This document shows positions 15,150 to 22,132 of a stretch of DNA of 36,061 bases, piece by piece; the first letter of the stretch is position 1, and each line of letters begins with the position of its first letter. This stretch comes from Gemmatimonadaceae bacterium (GTDB lineage Bacteria; Latescibacterota; UBA2968; UBA8231), in the NCBI GenBank assembly GCA_026706075.1, contig JAPOZM010000045.1, forward strand, positions 1 through 36,061. Reading direction: 5' to 3'. Both the position numbers and the translations under genes were made by a program. The notes beneath the pieces are model-generated. The model was not told the DNA's origin. It saw only the letters and a list, made by a program, of their open reading frames with translations, and made no database searches.

Positions 15150-16022
15150 ATGGAGAACCAGCCCACCCTCAGGCAACTCCTCGCCCGCGACCGGATCCTG
15201 GTCGCGCCCTGCTGCTACGACATGATCTCGGCCCGCCTCATCGAGCGGGCCGGCTTCGAGGCCGTCTACCTCGGCGGTTACGCCCACGTGGCTTCCCACG
15301 TGGGGCTGCCCGACGCCGGGCTGGCCACGTTCTCGGAGATGCTGGAGCGGGTCCACAACCTGGTCCGCTGCGTCGGCATTCCCGTCCTCGCCGACGGCGA
15401 CACCGGGTACGGGAACGCCCTCAACATGCGCCGCACGGTCCAGGAGTACGAGCAGGCCGGCGCCCAGGCGATCCAGATCGAGGACCAGGAGATGCCGAAG
15501 AAGTGCGGCCACACGCCGGGCAAGCGGCTGATCGGGGCGGAGGAGATGGCCCTCAAGGTCGAGGCGGCCGCCCACTCCCGGCGCAGCGACGACTTCCTGA
15601 TCGTCGCCCGGACCGACGCCATCGCGGTGCTGGGGCTGGAGGAGGCGGTGAAGCGGGGCAAGCTCTATGAACGGGCGGGGGCGGACGTCGTCTTCCTCGA
15701 GGCGCCGACCACGGTGGAGGAGCTCAAGGCCGCGGCCGGCTCCTTCGGCGTCCACACGATGGCCAACCTGATCGAGGGAGGGAAGACGCCCTTCCTGTCA
15801 ACGGCCGAGCTCCAGGAGCTGGGGTTCAAGATCGCCGCCTACCCGCACTCGCTGATCCTCGGCTGCATCCGCTCGATCCAGAAGACGCTCAGAGCCTTGA
15901 AGGAACAGGGGACGACGCGGGAGGTGGCCGGGGAGATGGCGGACTTCGCCGAGCTGGACGAGTTGATCGGGTTTCCGGAAGCGCGGGCCTGGGAGGCGAG
16001 GTACACGCCCAGGGAGGTGTGA
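15150..16022 (+). CDS. Isocitrate lyase/PEP mutase superfamily enzyme (2-methylisocitrate lyase-like)
   Basis: The 290-residue TIM-barrel protein has the metal-binding ADGDTGYG at residues 81-88 (D82, D84) and the active-site loop KKCGH at 117-121 after IEDQEMP, with the following T-P-G-K. This loop with Cys is typical of lyases such as 2-methylisocitrate lyase (PrpB) and related alpha-hydroxyacid lyases, as opposed to oxaloacetate decarboxylases or phosphonomutases. Length is normal for PrpB-like enzymes. They cleave a C-C bond to release pyruvate or glyoxylate plus a dicarboxylate. No citrate synthase or methylcitrate genes are nearby, so a sugar-acid-derived substrate is also possible. GAGG lies just upstream of ATG 15150. 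Ten bases after its stop comes the first 201-bp repeat element. Confidence 0.85.
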   Translation: MENQPTLRQLLARDRILVAPCCYDMISARLIERAGFEAVYLGGYAHVASHVGLPDAGLATFSEMLERVHNLVRCVGIPVLADGDTGYGNALNMRRTVQEYEQAGAQAIQIEDQEMPKKCGHTPGKRLIGAEEMALKVEAAAHSRRSDDFLIVARTDAIAVLGLEEAVKRGKLYERAGADVVFLEAPTTVEELKAAAGSFGVHTMANLIEGGKTPFLSTAELQELGFKIAAYPHSLILGCIRSIQKTLRALKEQGTTREVAGEMADFAELDELIGFPEARAWEARYTPREV

Positions 16023-16032
16023 TCTGCCTTTT

Positions 16033-16233
16033 GGGCGGCGCCGGCGGCTCCGGCCGCGCCTTGGCGGCGCGTACGCCGGGCATGGTTGGGGGATCTATCG
16101 CCTGAGGGTGATTCGTTGGGTTGGCGAGCCCTCGCTGCGCTCGGGTCTCTGGGCCTCCTGGATGAGTAGCGGTTGTAACCCCGGCCCGGCGTAGTGCGCC
16201 GCGACGGCGCGGCCTGCGCCGCCGTCACCGCCC
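16033..16233 (+). mobile_element. 201-bp MITE-like element, copy A
   Basis: This is one of two 201-bp copies (the other at 18120-18320) that agree at about nine in ten positions by hand alignment. It begins GGGCGGCGCCGGCGG and ends with the near reverse complement (CCGCCGTCACCGCCC), and the inverted similarity extends roughly 50 bases in from each end, broken by small gaps. The centre contains CTCGCTGCGCTCG, a further small palindrome. No open frame encodes a transposase, so it would be moved in trans. I see no clear target-site duplication. Alternatives are a structured RNA gene or a duplicated regulatory module. Confidence 0.65.
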
Positions 16234-16272
16234 TGGGGTGCGCCCCCGGACCGCACTCTCTTTCTGAACAGT

Positions 16273-16319
16273 GTGGCGCCTGGCACGGGGACCAGAGCCG
16301 GCGGAGACCCCGGCGCCAC
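16273..16319 (+). repeat. REP-like hairpin A1
   Basis: The 47-base sequence has arms GTGGCGCC (16273-16280) and GGCGCCAC (16312-16319), with partial further pairing inside. It starts 39 bases after element copy A and is followed ten bases later by a second hairpin of the same family. There is no T-run, so it is not an obvious intrinsic terminator. Confidence 0.65.
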
Positions 16320-16328
16320 TCGATTGGT

Positions 16329-16373
16329 GTGGCGCCGGGCACGAGACTGAACCGGGGGTAACTCCGGCGCCAC
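16329..16373 (+). repeat. REP-like hairpin A2
   Basis: The 45-base sequence has a perfect ten-base stem: GTGGCGCCGG at 16329-16338 pairs with CCGGCGCCAC at 16364-16373. It is the second of a tandem pair in copy A. Copy B of the composite repeat has only one hairpin, so hairpin number varies between copies. Confidence 0.7.
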
Positions 16374-16472
16374 TTGATCGGTGTTGCGCTGGCCTGATGG
16401 TCAGGGGCTCGCCAACGGCATGCAGATGTCCTGAACCTTGGCTTCTTCCACTGCCCGTTCCCCGGAGCGTGC

Positions 16473-17978
16473 TCAGCCTCCCGCGGCGTCGAATCCGTAG
16501 GCGTAGAGCCGGGCACTTCCATAGAGCCAGAACTTCAGCCGGAAGCGCCGCCCCTCCACGTCGCGGAGCCCGCCCCCTCGCCAGCGCACCTCCTGGCGCC
16601 AGCCGTCGGTGCACAGGTCCCGGCAGTCCTCCCGCCGGAAGCCCTCCAGGGGCTCCAGGGTCGCGGCGTCCAGCACCTCCACCTCCACCCAGCTCCGGTT
16701 CTGGCGCACCTCCCCGACGTTCACGGTCAATGACGTGGAGGGGTCGGTCCGCTCGACGGGGGTGGTGACCGCCCAGCCGGGCACCTCCCGGTCGGCCGAC
16801 TCCAGGCAGGTCCACCCGTCCTCCCGCAGGGTGGCCAGGCCCAGCCGCGACAGGCGGACCTGGCCGGTGCTCCCGTAGGGATAGTGGTCGGGGGTGTTCT
16901 CGCCGGGCCAGCTGGTCCAGTCCTCGCCGTTGCCGCCGTAGAAGAGGTGGATCACGCCGTCCCTGACGGCCGGCTTGTCGGCGATCACCAGCAGGCCGCC
17001 GTCCCACTCCTGGTTGCCGCCGCGCGGGATCAGCGGCTGACGGGCGTCGATCCGCTCGAAGCGCTCGCCGTCGGCGCTGACCGCCAGCCGCACGTCGGCG
17101 CAGTAGGTGCCGTAGACGCCGTAGCCGTTCGGCACGTACCAGCCGAACTCGTAGGGCATGGCCCAGGCGCCCCCGTAAGGGGCCAGCATGACGTGGTGGT
17201 TGTCGTACTCGAAGCCGTCGGCGGGCGAGAGGATCGGGTTGTGATCCGCGGCCCTCAGGTGCTCCATGTCCGGTCCATAGGAGAGGAACTTCGCCCGGCC
17301 CCCCTCCTTGTCGGGCTTGTCCATCGGCACCAGGGCCTGCCACACCAGCTTGAACCGCCGCGAGGGATCGGGCTCCTGGTCGTCGCGGATCAAGGCGCCG
17401 GGGTCGCCGTAGGCGAGGGAGCGGTCCCGCCACTCCGGCAGGCGCAGGTCCGGTCCCTCCGTCCAGTGGATGCCGTCGGGCGAGTAGTTCAGCCGCACGC
17501 CGCGGCCCGGTCCCGCCGCCGGAGCCACGGCGCCGTCGGTGCGCGGCCTCGGCCCTCGCAGGATCATCTTGTAGCGTTTGGCCGGATCCGGCTCGGCGGT
17601 GTCCTTGATCACGGGTCCGTAGCCCATGACGACGATGTTGTTGTCGCGGGACCCGCGGAACTCGTGCAGCCCCAGCCGCGGCTTCTCCCAGGTCACGCCG
17701 TCGGTGCTGGTGGCGTAGCCGACCGCGGTCCAGCGCTCCGGCGCGATGTCGGAGCCGGAGTACCAGGCCTTGAAGACGCGGTCCTCCTCGTCCCAGATGA
17801 CCGTCGGCGACGACCACGGGCGGGCCTGGGCGGAGTCCCACTCGTGCATGTCGCCGAGGGGCAGGACCGGGTTGTTGGGATGCTTCTCGGCCTCGCAGAC
17901 GCGGCGGACGACGTGGTGGGTCTCCTCGACCCCGTTCAGGAGAAGGAAGCCGTCGCGGCGGCCGGCGGAGGTGTCCAT
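16473..17978 (-). CDS. Five-bladed-propeller glycoside-hydrolase-like protein, paralogue of 9230-10681
   Basis: The 501-residue protein shares its order of motifs with the protein at 9230-10681: VFKAWYSG and YATSTDGVTWEKPRLGL near residues 68-103, DPAKRYKMILRG near 129-140, LNYSPDGIHWTEGP, and a C-terminal sandwich with VEVLDAATLEPLEGFRREDC ending in LKFWLYGSARLYAYGF. The repeated aromatic blade motifs fit the GH43/GH32 furanosidase-type propeller, acting on an unassigned oligosaccharide. No signal peptide is visible. ATG 17978 follows AAAGGA at good spacing, and a promoter candidate lies at 18027-18055. It is a single-gene unit whose downstream side is occupied by copy A of the composite repeat and whose upstream side faces copy B. 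Confidence 0.75.
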   Translation of the reverse strand: MDTSAGRRDGFLLLNGVEETHHVVRRVCEAEKHPNNPVLPLGDMHEWDSAQARPWSSPTVIWDEEDRVFKAWYSGSDIAPERWTAVGYATSTDGVTWEKPRLGLHEFRGSRDNNIVVMGYGPVIKDTAEPDPAKRYKMILRGPRPRTDGAVAPAAGPGRGVRLNYSPDGIHWTEGPDLRLPEWRDRSLAYGDPGALIRDDQEPDPSRRFKLVWQALVPMDKPDKEGGRAKFLSYGPDMEHLRAADHNPILSPADGFEYDNHHVMLAPYGGAWAMPYEFGWYVPNGYGVYGTYCADVRLAVSADGERFERIDARQPLIPRGGNQEWDGGLLVIADKPAVRDGVIHLFYGGNGEDWTSWPGENTPDHYPYGSTGQVRLSRLGLATLREDGWTCLESADREVPGWAVTTPVERTDPSTSLTVNVGEVRQNRSWVEVEVLDAATLEPLEGFRREDCRDLCTDGWRQEVRWRGGGLRDVEGRRFRLKFWLYGSARLYAYGFDAAGG

Positions 17979-18026
17979 GGTGTCCTTTCAGTTGAAGCGG
18001 GCTTGTGCAGATCGATCATGTCGTGA

Positions 18027-18055
18027 TTGATAGTCCGTCAGATGCTGATTGTCGA
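18027..18055 (-). promoter_or_regulatory. Candidate sigma70-type promoter for the second propeller glycoside-hydrolase-like gene
   Basis: On the minus strand TCGACA (five of six consensus bases) is followed after 17 bases by TATCAA. A start near 18020 would give a leader of about 40 bases with the AAAGGA ribosome-binding site before ATG 17978. A run of nine G on the plus strand (18092-18100) lies just upstream. Confidence 0.45.
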
Positions 18056-18119
18056 CCAGCGACAGCTCGGATTCCAGCGCCGGCTCCCGCCGGGGGGGGG
18101 TGTAGGGGGTTCTGGCGGG

Positions 18120-18320
18120 GGGCGGTGCCGGCGGCTCCGGCCGCGCCTTGGGCGGCGCGTACGCCGGGCATCGTTGGGGGAGCTATCGCCGAGGAGGGAT
18201 TCGTTGGGCTGGCGAGCCCCTCGCTGCGCTCGGGTCTCGGGCCTCTTGGATGGGTACAGTTGTTGACCCCGGCCCGGCGTAGTGCGCCGCACGGCGCGGC
18301 CTGCGCCGCCGTCACCGCCC
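18120..18320 (+). mobile_element. 201-bp MITE-like element, copy B
   Basis: Same length and orientation as copy A at 16033-16233. The left end GGGCGGTGCCGGCGG and the reverse complement of the right end, GGGCGGTGACGGCGG, match at 14 of 15 positions, and inverted similarity continues to about 50 bases with small gaps (GGCCGCGCC, GCGGCGC and TACGCCGGGC are shared by both arms). No coding capacity. It sits between the divergent propeller glycoside-hydrolase-like gene and the sugar isomerase gene, where it could affect their expression. Confidence 0.68.
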
Positions 18321-18358
18321 CAGTTTGAGACCACCGACAACACTCTTCTATGTACCGT

Positions 18359-18404
18359 GTGGCGCCGGGGACGGGACCTGGACCGGTAGTGAACCCGGCG
18401 CCAC
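18359..18404 (+). repeat. REP-like hairpin B1
   Basis: GTGGCGCCGGG at 18359-18369 pairs perfectly with CCCGGCGCCAC at 18394-18404, a strong 11-bp stem around a 24-base loop. It begins 38 bases after element copy B, nearly the same spacing as in copy A (39 bases). It lies 56 bases upstream of the sugar isomerase start, so it would be in that gene's leader or promoter region. Confidence 0.7.
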
Positions 18405-18460
18405 TCGACCCGGTGGATCGTTGCCCTTATGGTCAGCGGCCTCAGGAGGGACAGTAAGGC

Positions 18461-19333
18461 ATGCAGATCGTTCTGAACTCGAAGTTCCTCTCGGACCTTG
18501 CGGTCCCCGAGCTGGGGGCCAGGGTGCTGGAGTTGGGATACGACGGGATCGACGTCTGTGTCCGGCCCGGGCATCCGGTTCACCCTGGCAACGCGAGGGC
18601 CGAGCTCCCCGGGGCGGTGGATCTCTGGCGCCGGCAGGGGCTCTCCTGCCCGCTGGCGACGGCGCCGACGGACTTCGTCGATCCCGCCGCACCTGGCGCC
18701 GAAGGCATGTACGCCGCCTGCGCCGAGGCGGGGGTCCCGCGGCTGAAGATCGGGTTCTGGAGGTTCTCGCCGGGCGGTGACTACTGGCAGGCCGTCGATG
18801 CGGCGCGAAGAGACCTGGAGGGCTTTGCCAGGCTCAGCGAGAAGCACGGGGTGCAGACCTGCTACCAGGTCCACAGCGGGGGCTGCCTCGGCTCGAACTG
18901 CGCCGGACTGATGCACCTGATCCAGGGGTTCGACCCGCGCCACGTCGGGGCCTATCCCGACCTCGGGCACCAGGCCCTCGACGGCGAGGACTGGGAGATG
19001 GGACTGGCCATGGTCCGTGATCATCTCTCGGTAGTGGGGATCAAGGACGCCATGTACCGCCGCGAGCCGGAGAGGACGCCGCCCTGGAACCCCTGCTTCG
19101 TCAAGGTGGGGGAGGGCTGCGTCGACTGGAACCGCTGCCTCGGCATCCTCCGCGGCTTCGGCTTCGAGGGGCCGCTGACGGTGCACACCGAGTACAGCTT
19201 CGACGAGGAGATCATCCGGCAGGTGGGCTACGCTGAGACCTCACCGCCGAACCTGGAGGAGTGGGCCCGGGCGGACGCGGCCTGGCTGCGCCGAGCGCTG
19301 GCGGCGCTTCCCGGGGCCGCCGGCGGGCAGTAG
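18461..19333 (+). CDS. Sugar phosphate isomerase/epimerase family protein (xylose-isomerase-like TIM barrel)
   Basis: The 290-residue protein fits the AP-endonuclease-2/xylose-isomerase-like family. It opens MQIVLNSKFLSDLAVPEL, has the early strand YDGIDVCVRPGHPVHPGN, LKIGFWRF near 95-102, TCYQVHSGG near 133-141, and metal-site candidates D167 and H170 in AYPDLGHQ and E244 in TVHTEYSF. These enzymes isomerise or epimerise ketoses and related carbocycles using a divalent metal. ATG 18461 follows AGGAGGG ten bases earlier. Copy B of the composite repeat ends right at this start. It converges with the RraA gene, 53 bases between stops. The substrate is unassigned. Confidence 0.82.
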   Translation: MQIVLNSKFLSDLAVPELGARVLELGYDGIDVCVRPGHPVHPGNARAELPGAVDLWRRQGLSCPLATAPTDFVDPAAPGAEGMYAACAEAGVPRLKIGFWRFSPGGDYWQAVDAARRDLEGFARLSEKHGVQTCYQVHSGGCLGSNCAGLMHLIQGFDPRHVGAYPDLGHQALDGEDWEMGLAMVRDHLSVVGIKDAMYRREPERTPPWNPCFVKVGEGCVDWNRCLGILRGFGFEGPLTVHTEYSFDEEIIRQVGYAETSPPNLEEWARADAAWLRRALAALPGAAGGQ

Positions 19334-19386
19334 TTCCGGCCGTCAGTCTCCCCGACCGCGCCGGAGCCCGCCCGGGTGGGGCCTCC

Positions 19387-20100
19387 CTACTGCTCCGCCC
19401 TGTAGTCCTTGATGTCCTGCCAGGTCAGCCCCGGCCTGGAGAAAATCGCGTGGTAGCGGGCCTCGCGCTCCTGGATCTCCTGGCCTTTCTCCAGCACCTT
19501 CGCGGCGTCGTCCCCCGCGGGGATCTTTACGACGCCGTCGCGGTCGGCGGCGACGATCTCCCCGGGGAAGATCAGGAGCTCGTTGACCGTGATCGGGTGG
19601 TTGTGGCGCACCAGGCTCAGCACCCCGTGGCCGGGGGAGGTGCCGGTCCCCCAGACCGGCAGTCCCACCCGCTCGATCCCCGCCAGGTCCCGTATCGATC
19701 CGTCGACGACGATGCCGGATACGCCCAGGTGCCTGTGGGTGGCGGCCATGCCGTCCCCCAGGGCCGCGCCGCGGCCGGCGCGGGTGTCGACGTCCTTCAT
19801 GATGCTCACCATCGGACCGGGCGACTCGTCGAGGAAGTCGTAGTACTCGTGCCAGTCCAGGGCCGGCATGTCCGGGTCGTGGGTGGTCAGCTCGCAGGTG
19901 ACGGCGTAGCCGACGGCCATGCCGTGCTGCGGCAGCATGCACTGCATGCCGGGGCCCATGTAGTTGAAGGGCATGCCGCCCTCACCTTCCAGCTCCCGCC
20001 CGCCCTGGCTGGCGCCGCGGGCCTCGATGACGGCGTTGAAGATGGTAGCGGTGTCGAGCTGCCTGAGACCTTCGAAGACTTCCGGCGATACCTGGCTCAT
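19387..20100 (-). CDS. RraA-like / 4-hydroxy-4-methyl-2-oxoglutarate aldolase family protein
   Basis: The 237-residue protein has the family core: the loop LGDGMAATHRHLGVSG at 114-129, GIVVDGSIRD at 129-138 (R137 and D138 match the conserved Arg and metal-binding Asp), and IVAADRDGVVKIP near 180-195. In metal-dependent members this site catalyses retro-aldol cleavage of 4-hydroxy-2-oxo acids or oxaloacetate decarboxylation. It is longer than E. coli RraA (161 residues), like HMG-aldolase-type members. AGGAGG lies just before ATG 20100. It is 31 bases downstream of a PhyH gene, so oxidation followed by aldol cleavage of one compound is an attractive inference. Confidence 0.85.
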   Translation of the reverse strand: MSQVSPEVFEGLRQLDTATIFNAVIEARGASQGGRELEGEGGMPFNYMGPGMQCMLPQHGMAVGYAVTCELTTHDPDMPALDWHEYYDFLDESPGPMVSIMKDVDTRAGRGAALGDGMAATHRHLGVSGIVVDGSIRDLAGIERVGLPVWGTGTSPGHGVLSLVRHNHPITVNELLIFPGEIVAADRDGVVKIPAGDDAAKVLEKGQEIQEREARYHAIFSRPGLTWQDIKDYRAEQ

Positions 20101-20131
20101 TCGTGCCTCCTGTCGAGGTTCGGGAATCGTC

Positions 20132-20875
20132 CTACTTCAGCTCGATGATCTCGCGCTGCGCCTCGGTGAGACCGTCCATGACCCGGTCGCTGAAGCGCAG
20201 GCCCTGGCCTCCCCAATCGGGCATGTATCCGATGCTGTAGCAGTAGTAGAGGGTGCGGCGCGGACGGCCCGAGACGTTGACCGTCGAGCCGTGGGTCAGG
20301 GCCTCGGTGAAGACGATGGCGTCTCCGGCCCTGGCGGGGACCGGCGCGAGGACCGGGGTCTCGTCGGGATGGTGTCCCCAGGGGCGCGGGAAGTTGCTCT
20401 TGTGGGCGCCCGGGACCGCGGCGAAGCACCCGTCCTCGACGCCGCAGTCGAGCATGGGAAAGACCGCCTTGGTCAGGGTCGAGACCATCTGGCCGTTGCG
20501 GCAGTGGTACTGGCACTTGGGTATGATCGGCGTGCCGTGCATGTGCAGGCCCGTGTAGCCGCCGCCCCAGCGGTAGATCGTGTAGGTGTGGTTCAGGCGC
20601 CAGGGCCCGCCGGTCACCTCGGCCACGACGTCGAGGACCTCGGGAATGTCGATCAGGGGGGCGAAGACCGGGGACGCTTCGAGGATGTTGGAGATGTAGA
20701 GCTCCCTCTCCGTCTTCTCGGTGCCGAGGCAGAGAGGGGGAGGGTAGTCCTCGGGGCTCATCTCCTCGAATTCGTCGAGGACCTCGTTGCACGCTTCGAT
20801 GACGGACCGCGGCACCACGTCCTCGAGGACGACGAAGCCCTGCAGGTCGAAGAGGTACTGCTGTTCCGGCGTCAT
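20132..20875 (-). CDS. PhyH-like oxygenase with HxH in place of HxD
   Basis: The 247-residue protein has the PhyH layout: an N-terminal GFVVLEDVVP strand-helix, a central jelly-roll and a C-terminal TLYYCYS strand. The usual HxD/E iron motif reads H111-M-H113 in TGLHMHGTP. The distal His is H195 in EALTHGSTVN and the 2-oxoglutarate arginine is probably R206 or R207 in GRPRRTLYY. The third iron ligand is thus missing or replaced by His, so activity could be altered (halogenase-like open site, or a His-only site) or the family may use another acidic ligand. A GGGAGG ribosome-binding site precedes ATG 20875. It is cotranscribed with the RraA-like gene downstream. Confidence 0.82.
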   Translation of the reverse strand: MTPEQQYLFDLQGFVVLEDVVPRSVIEACNEVLDEFEEMSPEDYPPPLCLGTEKTERELYISNILEASPVFAPLIDIPEVLDVVAEVTGGPWRLNHTYTIYRWGGGYTGLHMHGTPIIPKCQYHCRNGQMVSTLTKAVFPMLDCGVEDGCFAAVPGAHKSNFPRPWGHHPDETPVLAPVPARAGDAIVFTEALTHGSTVNVSGRPRRTLYYCYSIGYMPDWGGQGLRFSDRVMDGLTEAQREIIELK

Positions 20876-20901
20876 GGGGCCCTCCCGGCAGGTGGGCGGA
20901 G

Positions 20902-20930
20902 ATCCTATTCCGCGCCATGGGGACCGTCAA
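20902..20930 (-). promoter_or_regulatory. Candidate sigma70-type promoter for the PhyH-RraA operon
   Basis: On the minus strand TTGACG, a 17-base spacer and TAGGAT match the housekeeping consensus well (five of six and four of six). The predicted start near 20895 leaves a leader of about 20 bases that holds the GGGAGG ribosome-binding site. Confidence 0.5.
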
Positions 20931-21006
20931 CGAGGTGACCTTGCGAAGCGGACAGGCGGATCGGATCTTCCGTCACAGACAGGGATCAGTGGCAAGGAGG
21001 TCCGCC

Positions 21007-22104
21007 ATGAAACCGTGTCGAACAGCCCTCCCGATCCTGGCGATCACCGCTGCCGGCGCCCCGCCGGCATGGAGCCAGGATGCATTCAGTGAGGCCCTCG
21101 GTCCAAAGACCACCTACGGGGCCACGGCCGTCGCCGTCGATCCCCGCAATCCGGAGGTGCTCTTCGCGGGGTCCGACCTGGACGGGCTGTTCACCAGCAG
21201 GGACGGCGGCGCCAGCTGGCAGGCCGTCCTGATGCCGGGATTCGTCACCAGCATCGAGGTCGACCCCGGCAACCCCGACGTCGTCTACGCGGCGGCCGAC
21301 GCCATCTACAGAAGTCTGGACGGAGGCCGCACCTGGCATCGGGCGGACGAGGCCCCCCGAGGTCCGGGCGTGGAGTTCCTGCAGGTCAATCCCCACCTTC
21401 CCGGGGTGGTCTACGTCGGGCTCTCGAGCACGATCCACCGATCGACCGACTCCGGAGAGACCTGGCGCAGGATCCTGCAGGGGGCCAGCATGAGGATGCT
21501 CTCCGTCGACGCCCGGGATGCGGGGACTCTCTATGCCGCGGGAGAGGGCCTGCTGAAGAGCACCGACGGTGGGGATTCCTGGGTTCCCATCGAGGACGGC
21601 ATTCCATTCCAGGAGGTAAGGGAGGAGTTTGAGTGGGGCGAGCTGCGGGTGACCGCCCTGGCCTCCGATCCCCACCAATCCGGGGTCCTGACCGCCGGGG
21701 TGACGGAATTTGGGACGGTGGCCGATCCTCCTGGACGGATCTACCGGAGCACGGACGGTGGCGACAGCTGGCGGATGATCTCGGAGGTGGGGAGCTGGCT
21801 GACGACGATGTTCGTCGATCCCATCCATCCCGAGATGGTCCTCGTCGGATCCGGGGCGAAAGGGACGGTCCTGGGCACCTTCCTGAGCACCGACGGCGGC
21901 CTGACCTGGGGCCAGATCCACGACGCCGGCGCGCGTCAGATCGTCGACTCTCCCGCCGGGGCCGGGACCTACTTCGCCGCCATGAGGTCGGGGGGTCCGC
22001 ACCTGGGCGTGGTCCGCATCGTGGTGAGCGGCCCCACGGCCGTCCGGAGCACCGGCTGGGGCTCCCTCAAGGCCCTCCTCGCTCCACCCTCATCACCCAG
22101 ATAG
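21007..22104 (+). CDS. Secreted Asp-box propeller protein (BNR/VPS10-like repeats)
   Basis: The 365-residue protein starts with a Sec signal, MKPCRTALPILAITAAGAPP, with likely cleavage near AWSQ-DAF. Six Asp boxes follow at propeller spacing: SRDGGASW, SLDGGRTW, STDSGETW, STDGGDSW twice and STDGGLTW, each with a VDPxNPxVxYA-type strand. This is the photosystem-stability/sortilin-like class of propellers, which often bind ligands with no known catalysis, so no enzyme activity is claimed. ATG 21007 is preceded by AAGGAGG six bases away, which decides the start over a longer frame. It is followed after 28 bases by the D-aminopeptidase gene in the same direction. Confidence 0.83.
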   Translation: MKPCRTALPILAITAAGAPPAWSQDAFSEALGPKTTYGATAVAVDPRNPEVLFAGSDLDGLFTSRDGGASWQAVLMPGFVTSIEVDPGNPDVVYAAADAIYRSLDGGRTWHRADEAPRGPGVEFLQVNPHLPGVVYVGLSSTIHRSTDSGETWRRILQGASMRMLSVDARDAGTLYAAGEGLLKSTDGGDSWVPIEDGIPFQEVREEFEWGELRVTALASDPHQSGVLTAGVTEFGTVADPPGRIYRSTDGGDSWRMISEVGSWLTTMFVDPIHPEMVLVGSGAKGTVLGTFLSTDGGLTWGQIHDAGARQIVDSPAGAGTYFAAMRSGGPHLGVVRIVVSGPTAVRSTGWGSLKALLAPPSSPR

Positions 22105-22132
22105 AGCGGCGGCTCAAGGGAGGCCCGCGACG

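Noticed and set aside
16033..16233. Insertion sequence with its own transposase
   Set aside because: The element is only 201 bp and no frame has a transposase motif, so at most it is non-autonomous.
16225..17841. Minus-strand frame reading through copy A of the repeat
   Set aside because: It is out of frame with the propeller protein and its tail simply translates the hairpins and the 201-bp element.
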